A stretch of 64,000 bases of DNA. Source: Chitinophagales bacterium (lineage in GTDB: Bacteria > Bacteroidota > Bacteroidia > Chitinophagales > CAIODY01). The notes beneath the pieces were generated by a model, which ran no database searches, was not told the origin of the DNA, and saw nothing but the letters and a program-made list of their open reading frames with translations. The translations under genes and the position numbers were made by a program. Below, piece after piece: positions 44,327 through 53,514 of the stretch. Numbering within the stretch: the stretch's first letter is position 1; each line of letters opens with the position of its first letter. The stretch is taken from the NCBI GenBank assembly GCA_947452995.1, contig CANGEV010000001.1, positions 310,001-374,000 on the forward strand, given 5' to 3'.

Positions 44327-45749
44327 GGCCTTGTTTTATTCAATAATCGCAATTGTGGGTATTTTGTTAGTAAGCACGCAAAGCGCCTATATGCAACTCT
44401 CCCATATTTCAGGTTATGCAACAACCATGATCCATTTAAAAGCATGGATGCAACAAGGAATGAGTAGTTTGCACTTTTCTCCTTCTTATACGCAAGGGAA
44501 TGTCGGAGACAAGTTCATAGGCTATTATCAAGGACCTGTTGATGCGAAAGGCAATTGCTACTATACCTCATTTCCTCCAGGAGCCTTATGGATAAGCTAT
44601 TTATGGGTGAAGCTGTGGTCATTAGAATTGAGCCTTTCTCTCGGCTTACTGAATAGCCTCTTGTTTGTCATTAGTTTGATTGGCTTTGGTAAATGGGCCT
44701 ATGAACTTTTAGCAATTAAAGAAAACCCAACACGAAGCTGGATCATACCGAGTTCTTTATTGCTTATCGGATTCACACCATTAGTTTTATTCTTCTTCGC
44801 CAATTATTATTTTATCGAAAATATAAGCTTTACTCTAAGTGTTTGGTGTAGCTTTTTATTATGGCAATTCCAAAAAAATGAACGCAACTCAAAAACGAAA
44901 TACTTCATCTTATTAGTTGCTATTTTCCTATTAATTTTTTGCGAAACCATAGGCATTTTTTACGGAATCGTATTTATCTATTTATTATACAAAAGAAAGG
45001 AGCCCTTCAAACCTGCTATATTCACAGTACTTGCCAGCATTGTGCTTACCGTAGCTTTATATTCGAGCATAGACGGTCCTTGGTCGTTTGTATATCAAAG
45101 CATTTTACGTTTACTTGGTAGAAGCGGATGGACGAATGCGCACTTTGCAGAAAACGGTGCTACCTTATGGAATGGCCGTTTGATCCAGGCGGGATTTAGC
45201 ATTTTAAAAAGTGAAGCTTCACCCCTTCTATTTATGACATTTTGCAGTTTATTATTCTGGTTTATTTCCAAGAGAAGAATGGAAGAATCAGCTTCGATGA
45301 GAGGATTAAAATTCGCGATTTTACCCATCCTGATGCATTTAACTTTATTTCTAAATGCGAATTTGCAACATCATCAATTGATCATCAAACTATTGATAAT
45401 TGCATGGCCTATTTTAATTATTGGATTTAGCACAAAGCGGATAACCTGGAGTATCTTATTTGTCGGAGCAGCGTATTTAAGCTATGTTCAGCTCGGCTAC
45501 CGATTCAATTATCAACAGCTGGAAGAGGAGCGATATGTAGAACAATGTGCAAACGAACTAAAAAATATTCCTCGATCACAAGCCATTTTTATCAAGTGTA
45601 GTCATGCACAAGAAGCACAAATCCCGGTATTAATTTATTATAGCGGACGAAATATTGGATTGCAAAAAACGCAAAGCAAACAAACACGCGTAACAACATT
45701 CGCTGTGGATAGTTTTTGGCATTTACAAGCCCTCTTATTGAACCAATAG
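44319..45749 (+). CDS. Polytopic membrane protein, glycosyltransferase-39-like topology
   Basis: 476 residues with about nine to eleven hydrophobic helices. The first loop after helix 1 is long (YYQGPVDAKGNCYYTSFPPGALWISYLWVKLW), and such FPPG/YTSFPPG loops are seen in GT-C glycosyltransferases and related mannosyltransferases of the membrane. No acidic GT-C motif is certain, so I leave the function open. A soluble C-terminal tail follows the last helix. It is a single gene that ends within the convergent LuxE-like gene. Confidence 0.75.
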   Translation: MRKALFYSIIAIVGILLVSTQSAYMQLSHISGYATTMIHLKAWMQQGMSSLHFSPSYTQGNVGDKFIGYYQGPVDAKGNCYYTSFPPGALWISYLWVKLWSLELSLSLGLLNSLLFVISLIGFGKWAYELLAIKENPTRSWIIPSSLLLIGFTPLVLFFFANYYFIENISFTLSVWCSFLLWQFQKNERNSKTKYFILLVAIFLLIFCETIGIFYGIVFIYLLYKRKEPFKPAIFTVLASIVLTVALYSSIDGPWSFVYQSILRLLGRSGWTNAHFAENGATLWNGRLIQAGFSILKSEASPLLFMTFCSLLFWFISKRRMEESASMRGLKFAILPILMHLTLFLNANLQHHQLIIKLLIIAWPILIIGFSTKRITWSILFVGAAYLSYVQLGYRFNYQQLEEERYVEQCANELKNIPRSQAIFIKCSHAQEAQIPVLIYYSGRNIGLQKTQSKQTRVTTFAVDSFWHLQALLLNQ

Positions 45750-46715
45750 ATTACAACCTCTTAATTCGGCTTCATCCAAGCGACCCACTATTTTAAATTT
45801 GTCGTCTATTACGATAGTACCTAAATCATCCGTTGCAATAAAGGCACATGAATCTTGATTGGCGAGATCAATTATATTCACCGCCCCTGTACCTTCGGCC
45901 GATATTGATAATGGATCGCTAGGGTCTCTTAGAAGCACTTTCATCCAATTAGGGCAATTAAAAATACCGTCCGCAGGCGCATAGGCTTGCGAAAGTAATT
46001 CCGTCATACCATATTCAGAATGTATGCCATTAACTTTAAATGCAGATTTCAACAATGCATGTACTTCTTCGCGTAACATTTCTTTGCGACGTCCTTTCAT
46101 ACCACCCGTTTCCATGATAATTGTATTCTCTAACGAAGCCGGGAATTGCTCGGCGAAGTCGAGTAATGCATAAGTAACGCCGATGAGTAATACCTTCTGT
46201 TTTTTTAGTTGCAATCGTTGAATAGTTCTTGCTAATTCACTTAAGTTGTTCAAATAAAAACCCGCATCGGGGTGTTGTGAAACGTTCATAAAATACTGCA
46301 CCATGAATACTAAGGAGGATTGTCCTCGTTCTAAATACGATGGTAAAAGCGCTAATATGCAATACTCATTAAGGGAACCGTACATCAACTCAAAATTATG
46401 AACACTAAGCGAATGGTAAATAGTTGTATCGGCTAAAAAATGCTTACTAACATCCATTCCTGTTGTACCACTACTTTCAAAATACAATACCGCTTGCATA
46501 TTCTGTTTTAAAACCGAATGTGATTTAAAAAATCGGATGGGTAAAAACGGAATTTGATTGGATGCAACCACATTTTCAGGCTTAACCCCTAACAAGTCAA
46601 CATAGGCACGATAGATATCAACTGTCTCATATTGCATCTGAAAAGTCGCTAGTGCGGCCTTTTCAAACTCGCCTTCGTTAGAAATATTTCGTAAATCATG
46701 CGCTGATAAAGACAT
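45735..46715 (-). CDS. LuxE-like acyl-protein synthetase / adenylate-forming protein
   Basis: 326 residues from the ATG at 46715; a further upstream ATG at 46787 adds 24 unlikely residues. It shows motifs of the adenylate-forming (ANL) family: SSGTTG (81-86), YGMTE (235-239), DDLG (296-299) and GRLDEAELRG (311-320), and it ends soon after. So the C-terminal mobile domain is missing, as in LuxE, which activates a fatty acid and passes it to a cysteine near its end; here C321 is in the right place. Acyl donor and acceptor are unknown. A -7 box TATCTTCG lies at 46720-46727. Confidence 0.82.
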   Translation of the reverse strand: MSLSAHDLRNISNEGEFEKAALATFQMQYETVDIYRAYVDLLGVKPENVVASNQIPFLPIRFFKSHSVLKQNMQAVLYFESSGTTGMDVSKHFLADTTIYHSLSVHNFELMYGSLNEYCILALLPSYLERGQSSLVFMVQYFMNVSQHPDAGFYLNNLSELARTIQRLQLKKQKVLLIGVTYALLDFAEQFPASLENTIIMETGGMKGRRKEMLREEVHALLKSAFKVNGIHSEYGMTELLSQAYAPADGIFNCPNWMKVLLRDPSDPLSISAEGTGAVNIIDLANQDSCAFIATDDLGTIVIDDKFKIVGRLDEAELRGCNLLVQ

Positions 46716-46719
46716 AGTG

Positions 46720-46727
46720 CGAAGATA
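46720..46727 (-). promoter_or_regulatory. -7 box of the LuxE-like gene
   Basis: TATCTTCG on the minus strand, one mismatch from TAnnTTTG, ending 4 bases before the ATG at 46715, so transcription would start at about the ATG. No -33 TTG at a fitting distance. Confidence 0.4.
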
Positions 46728-46824
46728 CAGTGAAATGAGGAAAAGCACACTAAATTTAAATCCGAATGACTTACAACATATTACCATACGAATTGTTCTA
46801 TTATATTAGCGTAGCAATAGATTT

Positions 46825-48426
46825 ATGAATTACACAAGCGATATTTTAGTAATTGGCTCTGGAATAGCCGGTTTAAGCTTTGCTTATAAATGTGCAGAAG
46901 CGTTTCCAGACAAGAAAATAATTTTAATCACCAAAAGTGATGAAGAGGAAAGCAATACAAAATATGCGCAAGGAGGTATTGCTGGCGTTATAAATTTCGA
47001 TAACGATTCTTATGAACAACATATTCAAGATACATTAATTGCTGGCGATGGTTTATGTCGAAAAAAAACGGTCGAAATTGTTGTACGAGAGAGCACAGAA
47101 AGAATTCAAGAATTAATTGCCTTAGGCACCAACTTCGACAGAAAAGCAGATGGAAACTATGATTTAGGTAAAGAAGGCGGACATTCTTCTAATAGAATTT
47201 TACATTATAAAGACGCTACGGGTAAAGAAATGGAGCGTGCACTATTAGAAAAGGTTCACACTTTAAAAAACATAGAAATTCTGAATCATTGTTTTGTGGT
47301 TGATTTGATCACACAACATCACCTTGGATATATGGTTACGAAAGCGACGCCAGATGTAACTTGTTATGGAGCTTATGTATTGGATACTAGAACCAATAAA
47401 ATTCAGAAAGTCGAATCGAAGGTTATTATGTTAGCGACGGGTGGTGTTGGGCAGGCCTATCGTACAACAACCAATCCGAGTATTGCTACCGGAGATGGGA
47501 TTGCGATGTTTTATCGAGCAAAGGGACGTGTGGAGAATATGGAGTTTATTCAATTTCATCCGACCGCCTTATTTCAACAAGGTGTCACACCAGCATTTTT
47601 AATTACGGAAGCAATACGTGGCAAAGGCGCTATTCTACGGAATCGTAAGGGGGAAGCTTTTATGGAGAAATACGACGCACGCAAAGAACTCGCACCACGA
47701 GATATTGTTGCCCGAGCGATTGACAGTGAGATGAAAGTTGGTGGCGACGAACATGTATGGCTAGATTGCACGAATATCGAAGCCGAAATATTACAAGCGC
47801 ACTTCCCTACTATCTTTGAAAAATGCCTAGGTATCGGCATCGATATGCGTGTCGATTTTATTCCGGTGGCTCCTGCAGCCCACTATTCTTGTGGCGGAAT
47901 TAAAGTCGATGATTTTGCCAGAACGAGTATTCAACGCGTGTATGCTGTGGGAGAATGTAGTAGTACCGGCTTACATGGTGCCAATCGACTAGCCTCCAAT
48001 TCACTGTTGGAAGCATTAGTGTATGCCCATCGCGCATTTGAGGATATTAAACGTTCTCTCGATACAATCCCTGCACATCCCGCAATTCCTGAATGGAATG
48101 CGAGTGGCACTTCTACGCCGAAAGAACTGATTCTATTGACACAATCTTTAAAAGAAGTTAAGTCAACGATGAGTGATTATGTCGGAATTGTACGAAGTAA
48201 TGAGCGTCTTGTGCGAGCGAACAGGCGTATCGATTTATTGTGGGAAGAGACGGAAGATTTGTATAACAACACTACCTTGTCTCCACAATTATGCGAACTC
48301 CGAAATTTAATTACGGTTGCCTACCTTATCATTAAAGGAGCAAGCTTCCGAAAGGAAAGTCGGGGTTTACATTATACAACTGACTATCCAAGCAAGAGCG
48401 AGGTCTGCCAGGATTTAGTTTGGTAA
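46825..48426 (+). CDS. nadB: L-aspartate oxidase
   Basis: 533 residues. FAD enzyme that turns aspartate into iminoaspartate, the first step of NAD synthesis. FAD-binding GSGIAG (11-16), KYAQGGIAGV near 50, the substrate-region signature EFIQFHPTALF near 235, REL-like APRDIVARAID and the C-terminal HGANRLASNSLLEALVYA. It is of the NadB and not the succinate dehydrogenase type by length and by lack of the covalent-FAD histidine. nadA and nadC are not adjacent. Confidence 0.96.
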   Translation: MNYTSDILVIGSGIAGLSFAYKCAEAFPDKKIILITKSDEEESNTKYAQGGIAGVINFDNDSYEQHIQDTLIAGDGLCRKKTVEIVVRESTERIQELIALGTNFDRKADGNYDLGKEGGHSSNRILHYKDATGKEMERALLEKVHTLKNIEILNHCFVVDLITQHHLGYMVTKATPDVTCYGAYVLDTRTNKIQKVESKVIMLATGGVGQAYRTTTNPSIATGDGIAMFYRAKGRVENMEFIQFHPTALFQQGVTPAFLITEAIRGKGAILRNRKGEAFMEKYDARKELAPRDIVARAIDSEMKVGGDEHVWLDCTNIEAEILQAHFPTIFEKCLGIGIDMRVDFIPVAPAAHYSCGGIKVDDFARTSIQRVYAVGECSSTGLHGANRLASNSLLEALVYAHRAFEDIKRSLDTIPAHPAIPEWNASGTSTPKELILLTQSLKEVKSTMSDYVGIVRSNERLVRANRRIDLLWEETEDLYNNTTLSPQLCELRNLITVAYLIIKGASFRKESRGLHYTTDYPSKSEVCQDLVW

Positions 48427-48427
48427 A

Positions 48428-49999
48428 CTATCCTTGATATTCTCCATAAACACCACGTAAAACATCTGCAATTTCACCAAGTGTTGCATAAGCTTCTACG
48501 CAGGCAATCACAGTCTGCATGATGTTTTCATCTGTCTGTGCAACTTGTTTTAATTGCTCCAACAAAGAAAGAACGAGCGCATTATCACGTTTAGCTTTGA
48601 GCGAATTCAGTTTTTCTACTTGATAGGCCTGAATCGATTCATCGATTTTCATAATATTAGTAAACGCCTCTTCTTTTACCTGAAACTTATTTACACCAAC
48701 AATTATCTTCTCCTCTTTCTCAATTGCTTGTTGATATTTATAGGCACTGCGTGCAATTTCATTTTGCATAAAGCCTTGTTCAATTGCTGCAACCGAACCG
48801 CCCATTTCATCAATACGATTGATTAATTCCCAGGCTTGTGCTTCTAAAGTATCTGTTAAGTTTTCAACGAAATAGCTTCCTGCTAATGGATCCACGGTAT
48901 CGGCAGCACCACTTTCATATGCGATAATCTGCTGAGTACGTAAGGCTGTCCGTGCCGCTTCGGCAGTTGGCAAAGAAAGTGCTTCATCAAATCCGTTGGT
49001 ATGCAAAGATTGCGTACCACCTAAAACAGCTGCAAGGGCTTGAATTGTTACGCGGACGATATTATTTTCAGGTTGTTGTGCCGTCAATGTTGACCCTCCT
49101 GTTTGCGTATGAAAACGAAGCATTTGCGCCTTCGAATCCGTGGCTCCAAGGTCTTGGGTCATCTTCGCCCAAATACGACGAGCAGCACGAAACTTTGCAA
49201 CTTCTTCAAATAAATTATTGTGTGAATTAAAGAAAAACGAAAGTCGTTTTGCGAAGACATTTATGTCAAGCCCTTTGTCCATCGCTGCTTGCAAATACGC
49301 TTTACCATTACTTAAGGTGAAAGCTAATTCTTGAACAGCATCAGAGCCTGCTTCACGAATATGGTAACCACTAATCGAAATGGTATTCCACTTAGGAAGT
49401 TCACGACTGCAATAATCGAAGATATCGGTGATGATACGCATGCTCGGTTTTGGCGGATAGATATAGGTACCGCGAGCCGCGTATTCTTTTAAAATATCAT
49501 TTTGAATGGTGCCACTTATTTGCTTTAGGTCAGCTCCTTGCTTTTTCGCGAGCGCTACATAAAACGCTAACAAAATAAATCCTGTTGCGTTGATTGTCAT
49601 TGACGTTGAAATCTCTTGCAAAGTGATTCCATCAAATAAAACTTCTATATCTGCAAGGGAGTCGATTGCCACCCCTACTTTACCTACCTCTCCATCAGCA
49701 AGTGCATGATCACTATCATAACCAATTTGAGTTGGCAGATCAAAGGCAACAGACAATCCTGTTGTTCCTTGTGACAATAGATAGTGATATCGCTTATTAC
49801 TTTCTTCTGCAGTGCTGAAGCCTGCATACTGACGCATCGTCCATTTCTTATCGCGGTACATCGTAGGATGTACGCCACGCGTATAAGGGAAAGCGCCAGG
49901 GGCCTCTAAAGGCTGTTGCTTAACATCCTTTTCATTATAAACCGCTTTGATTTCTATGCCAGCATCTGTTAAAATAACAGGAGTTTTTTGATCAGCCAT
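48428..49999 (-). CDS. Acyl-CoA mutase large subunit (methylmalonyl-CoA mutase family), no B12 domain
   Basis: 523 residues forming only the substrate-binding TIM barrel of the methylmalonyl-CoA mutase family. The cobalamin-binding domain is absent, so a separate subunit must exist elsewhere. Conserved: Q166 (GTIQND), R176 (equal to R207 of the Propionibacterium enzyme, binding the substrate carboxylate) and H213 (SGYH). The position of the usual Tyr89 is histidine (H44 in RGVHPTMY). Substrate is a dicarboxyl-CoA by the arginine, but the histidine is unusual. Promoter at 50017-50045. Confidence 0.93.
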   Translation of the reverse strand: MADQKTPVILTDAGIEIKAVYNEKDVKQQPLEAPGAFPYTRGVHPTMYRDKKWTMRQYAGFSTAEESNKRYHYLLSQGTTGLSVAFDLPTQIGYDSDHALADGEVGKVGVAIDSLADIEVLFDGITLQEISTSMTINATGFILLAFYVALAKKQGADLKQISGTIQNDILKEYAARGTYIYPPKPSMRIITDIFDYCSRELPKWNTISISGYHIREAGSDAVQELAFTLSNGKAYLQAAMDKGLDINVFAKRLSFFFNSHNNLFEEVAKFRAARRIWAKMTQDLGATDSKAQMLRFHTQTGGSTLTAQQPENNIVRVTIQALAAVLGGTQSLHTNGFDEALSLPTAEAARTALRTQQIIAYESGAADTVDPLAGSYFVENLTDTLEAQAWELINRIDEMGGSVAAIEQGFMQNEIARSAYKYQQAIEKEEKIIVGVNKFQVKEEAFTNIMKIDESIQAYQVEKLNSLKAKRDNALVLSLLEQLKQVAQTDENIMQTVIACVEAYATLGEIADVLRGVYGEYQG

Positions 50000-50016
50000 A
50001 ATTGAAGATTAGGCTG

Positions 50017-50045
50017 CAAATTTACCTTATTTAAGTGAGAATCAA
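50017..50045 (-). promoter_or_regulatory. Promoter of the acyl-CoA mutase gene
   Basis: On the minus strand TTG (50045-50043, within TTTTG), 18 bases, TAAATTTG (50024-50017), a perfect -7. It lies at the end of the upstream thiD gene. Confidence 0.6.
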
Positions 50046-50773
50046 AAGGAAGCAAGGCCTCCTTCTTGCGACTGCAAACGTTCGAAAACAAACGCTTTTG
50101 CTTGTCGAATAGATTCTTCCAAACTGTCGCCTAATGCGAGATGTGAAGCAATTGCAGCAGAGAACATACAACCTGTCCCATGTTTAGCTGCATTTTGTAG
50201 GCGCGGCAAAGAAAAATTTTGAATCGTTTCCTCCACAATAAGATAATCATTCGCTCTTTCTTCTAGGGAATGACCTCCTTTCAAAATCACCTTACAAAAT
50301 TGTGAAAGCATGATTGCTTGGGACATTGCATCAATATTACCCTTTCCCAACTCTTTCCAATTGGGCGTAATCAAGTAAATTTCTTTTAGTAATTCTTTAA
50401 ATGCATCCATCCCATCTTGATGAAAATCGAATCCAGCACTGGCACGTAGGATTGGATCCCAAATAATAGGCGCATTGGGTAATTCCTTTTTTAAAAAGGA
50501 AAGTATTATCCGAAGTGTTTCAGGGCCTTCGATTAAGCCAATTTTAATGACGGCGATTGGATAAAAATCAATGAGTGGCTTTATTTGAGCGATGATTCGT
50601 TCCGGGCTAATCCAATTCAAGCCAACAAAGGAATCCTCATTTTGATAGGTCAAACAGCTTGCAACACCAAACCCTTGCACCTTACAAGCCTCCATCGTTT
50701 TAATGTCAGCCAAAATGCCTGCGCCTCCAGAAGGGTCTAAACCTGCAATTGAAAGTACATAAGGGCGATGCAT
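50042..50773 (-). CDS. thiD: Hydroxymethylpyrimidine (phosphate) kinase
   Basis: 243 residues of the ribokinase fold: SIAGLDPSGGAGILADIKT at the start, DPILRASAG near 105, ITPNWKE near 135, KGGH near 163 and the anion-hole/catalytic KHGTGCMFS near 195. It phosphorylates HMP twice for thiamine synthesis or salvage. Follows an MFS carrier by 11 bases in one operon, which suggests salvage of an imported pyrimidine, though the carrier's substrate is unproven. Confidence 0.93.
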   Translation of the reverse strand: MHRPYVLSIAGLDPSGGAGILADIKTMEACKVQGFGVASCLTYQNEDSFVGLNWISPERIIAQIKPLIDFYPIAVIKIGLIEGPETLRIILSFLKKELPNAPIIWDPILRASAGFDFHQDGMDAFKELLKEIYLITPNWKELGKGNIDAMSQAIMLSQFCKVILKGGHSLEERANDYLIVEETIQNFSLPRLQNAAKHGTGCMFSAAIASHLALGDSLEESIRQAKAFVFERLQSQEGGLASF

Positions 50774-50784
50774 AGGAATCAGCT

Positions 50785-52026
50785 TTATTTATAATTGGTA
50801 GCCATTTGTTTTAATTTGACATATTTATTCATAAAATACATCAACAACAAACACACAATCATAGTAAATATAACGACATACCCCACTTCATCAAAATGGT
50901 ATAAAGGTCCTTTTTGATTAGGTTGCATCACCATCCAACCAGATAATACAGCCCCTAAGCCTCCTGCCATTTGCTGTACCGCAGAATTTAAACTCATATA
51001 AGCACCACGATCAGCCGGATCAGGGACACCACTCATCAAAGATTGAGCTGTTACTAAACGAGCAGTAATACCTGCAAAAAGCGTTGCGTTAATCAGCATC
51101 ATCATCCATATTGGAGCTATACCCATATGCGTATAAATATAGACCATCACGCAAGAGATGATTGTTCCGATAATAAAAATACTGTATTTGCCAAAACGAT
51201 CGCTCAAACGACCTACCAAGGGACCTGCGATCATTGCTGCAGCGCCGCCCATCATAAACACATAGGGAATATGATCTTTATCGATCCCAACATTATTTAA
51301 GAGAAAGGCTGATGTGAAAGGCATTAACATGAATCCTCCCAATGCAAGCAATGAGGTAGTTAAGAATCCTCGACGATACATATTTTGTTTCAGTACACTC
51401 CACAAGTGATGCATCGCATTATGATCATGGTCTCGCTTCAAGTGTGCATCTACTGGTTGCAAGCGAATCATCATGATGGCACCGACCATGAAAGCAACTA
51501 CCACTATAACAAAGAATGGCATCTGCCAACTATACTTATTTGCTAACCACAATCCAATTGGAATACCGAGTACCTGACTAGCAGAGAAGGCCATTTGTAC
51601 AAAACCCATTACCGTACCTCTACGATTCATTGGAAATAAATCTGTAATGATAGCCATACTGATAGATGCAATTACGCCCCCAAAAATACCAGTGAATATA
51701 CGTGCCCCAAGTAAACTCCAATAGCTATTCGATAAGGCGCAAAACAATGTCCCTAATACAAATCCAATGTAGAAAAACATTAATAGTTTTTTGCGATCAA
51801 ATTTATCGGCGAAGGAAGCAGTTAAAATAGAGGATATCGCAGCACTGAATGCATAGGCGGAGACTATATGTCCGAACTCTGAGGGACCAATTTTCATACG
51901 TGGCATCAAAATCGCTCCTAAGGGCGAAAGCACCATGAAATCGAGCACGACAGTGAATTGAATAAACCCAAGAATTGCTATTACAAACCACTGGTATCCC
52001 GTAAATTTTTTCTCTTTTTCGCTCAC
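50785..52026 (-). CDS. MFS transporter
   Basis: 413 residues starting at GTG. Twelve hydrophobic helices; MFS motif A-like ADKFDRKKLL near 67 between helices 2 and 3 and the second-half copy GRLSDRFGKYSIF near 265. A drug-proton antiporter-like carrier by family, but operon context with thiD also allows vitamin-precursor transport. The 92 bases upstream to the ABC gene are AT-rich with no promoter I can defend. Confidence 0.9.
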   Translation of the reverse strand: MSEKEKKFTGYQWFVIAILGFIQFTVVLDFMVLSPLGAILMPRMKIGPSEFGHIVSAYAFSAAISSILTASFADKFDRKKLLMFFYIGFVLGTLFCALSNSYWSLLGARIFTGIFGGVIASISMAIITDLFPMNRRGTVMGFVQMAFSASQVLGIPIGLWLANKYSWQMPFFVIVVVAFMVGAIMMIRLQPVDAHLKRDHDHNAMHHLWSVLKQNMYRRGFLTTSLLALGGFMLMPFTSAFLLNNVGIDKDHIPYVFMMGGAAAMIAGPLVGRLSDRFGKYSIFIIGTIISCVMVYIYTHMGIAPIWMMMLINATLFAGITARLVTAQSLMSGVPDPADRGAYMSLNSAVQQMAGGLGAVLSGWMVMQPNQKGPLYHFDEVGYVVIFTMIVCLLLMYFMNKYVKLKQMATNYK

Positions 52027-52118
52027 GTTATTTTATTTATTTTTAAATTAAACTATCCAAACACGCATTCAATAATTTGATTCTTCAATTGTCGTATAAA
52101 CAATTTAAAAAAATCTAA

Positions 52119-52724
52119 TTATTTCCATTGCTGCATTTCAATCAATTCATTGCAAATTTCTAAATCTTGTTTATCGTTGGAAGCGATTACTACGATTCTT
52201 CCAGCTGTATTATTTGCCAATAGATCTTTCCAAAAAACAAAACCAGCATTGTCCAAGTTTGATCCAGGTTCATCTAAAAGCAAAATTTCACTTTGAGATA
52301 AAATGGCTAGCACCAACTTCACTCTTTGTTTCATGCCAGTACTCAATTCACGGAGCAATTTATTTTTATGCTTTTCAAATCCCAACATTGCAATGACATC
52401 TCTAACGGTGTATGAATTTCGAAAAGGCTTATAATGCGCATGAAACTCGATAGCTTCAGCTACTGTCATTTCTTCTAAAAGGCTAATGGCTGGGGAGGCG
52501 ACGCTGATTGACTTTCGCAAGTCGATGTTCGTTCCTAAGTCATATTTAACTTCACCTTCAGTCGGAGCGACGAAATGACTTATTATACTTAACAAAGTGG
52601 TTTTACCACTTCCATTAGCGCCAGTAAGTCCATATATTTTATCGGACTCTAAAGAGACATTAACCCCTTTAAAAATCCAATCTTTATTGAATCGCTTAGC
52701 GACATCAATCAATTGAACCTTCAT
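52119..52724 (-). CDS. Lone ABC-transporter ATP-binding protein
   Basis: 201 residues: Walker A GANGSGKTT (35-43), signature LSTGMKQRVKL near 125, Walker B ILLLDEPGSNLD near 150. It is short and ends soon after the switch region. No permease gene is adjacent. The start lies 20 bases inside the lpxA end, so it is tightly tied to the lipid A genes. Proteins like this also follow lpxA in other Bacteroidota; the role is unknown but lipid or LPS linked by context. Confidence 0.9.
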   Translation of the reverse strand: MKVQLIDVAKRFNKDWIFKGVNVSLESDKIYGLTGANGSGKTTLLSIISHFVAPTEGEVKYDLGTNIDLRKSISVASPAISLLEEMTVAEAIEFHAHYKPFRNSYTVRDVIAMLGFEKHKNKLLRELSTGMKQRVKLVLAILSQSEILLLDEPGSNLDNAGFVFWKDLLANNTAGRIVVIASNDKQDLEICNELIEMQQWK

Positions 52725-53505
52725 TGCGACGGCTATAACCTTTAATAATACCGCGTACGGAGTTACGACAAAAATCTACGATTTCATCGCGTTCTGGCGT
52801 CGCTACCAAATCACGTTCGATAGCAGCAAGTGCTTTGGATGTATTGGTACTTCTAACGAACAAGTAGCGATAAACATCTTGAATATTATTAATTTGTTCG
52901 GTAGTAAATCCACGGCGGCGTAAACCCACTGAATTAATACCTACATAGGAAAGTGGCTCACGAGCGGCCTTCACAAATGGCGGCACATCTTTACGTATCA
53001 AAGAACCGCCAGAAATAAATGCATGTTTACCTAATTTAACGAACTGATGTACCGCAGTCATTCCACCGACCACTACCCAATCTTCAATTTCAATATGACC
53101 TGCTAGGTTTACGTTATTCGCCAATATCACATTATCTCCAACTATACAATCGTGTGCAACGTGCACATAGGCCATCAATAAACAATTACTACCTACCACA
53201 GTTTTACCAAGCGCATTGGTACCTCTATTGATGGTAACACATTCACGAATAGTCGTATTATCGCCGATAATGGTAAGCGTTTCTTCCCCTTCATATTTCA
53301 AATCTTGGGGGATAGCAGAAATTACAGCTCCGGGAAAAATGCGACAATTTTTACCGATGCGTGCACCTTCCATGATTGTTACGTTTGATTCGATGATGGT
53401 GCCTTCTCCAATTTCAACATTGGCAGCAATCGTAACGAAAGGCTCTATCACGACATTCTTCGCAATTTTTGCCTGAGGGTGTATATATGAAAAAGGTTGA
53501 TTCAT
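52705..53505 (-). CDS. lpxA: UDP-N-acetylglucosamine O-acyltransferase
   Basis: 266 residues, left-handed beta-helix of hexapeptide repeats (ANVEIGEGTIIESNVTIMEGARIGKNC) and helical C-terminus. First step of lipid A synthesis: transfers a hydroxyacyl chain from ACP to UDP-GlcNAc. Catalytic His lies in YVHVAHDCIVG near 113-120. It sits 9 bases after lpxC-fabZ in the same operon. Confidence 0.97.
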   Translation of the reverse strand: MNQPFSYIHPQAKIAKNVVIEPFVTIAANVEIGEGTIIESNVTIMEGARIGKNCRIFPGAVISAIPQDLKYEGEETLTIIGDNTTIRECVTINRGTNALGKTVVGSNCLLMAYVHVAHDCIVGDNVILANNVNLAGHIEIEDWVVVGGMTAVHQFVKLGKHAFISGGSLIRKDVPPFVKAAREPLSYVGINSVGLRRRGFTTEQINNIQDVYRYLFVRSTNTSKALAAIERDLVATPERDEIVDFCRNSVRGIIKGYSRRNEGSID

Positions 53506-53514
53506 AAATTTGGA

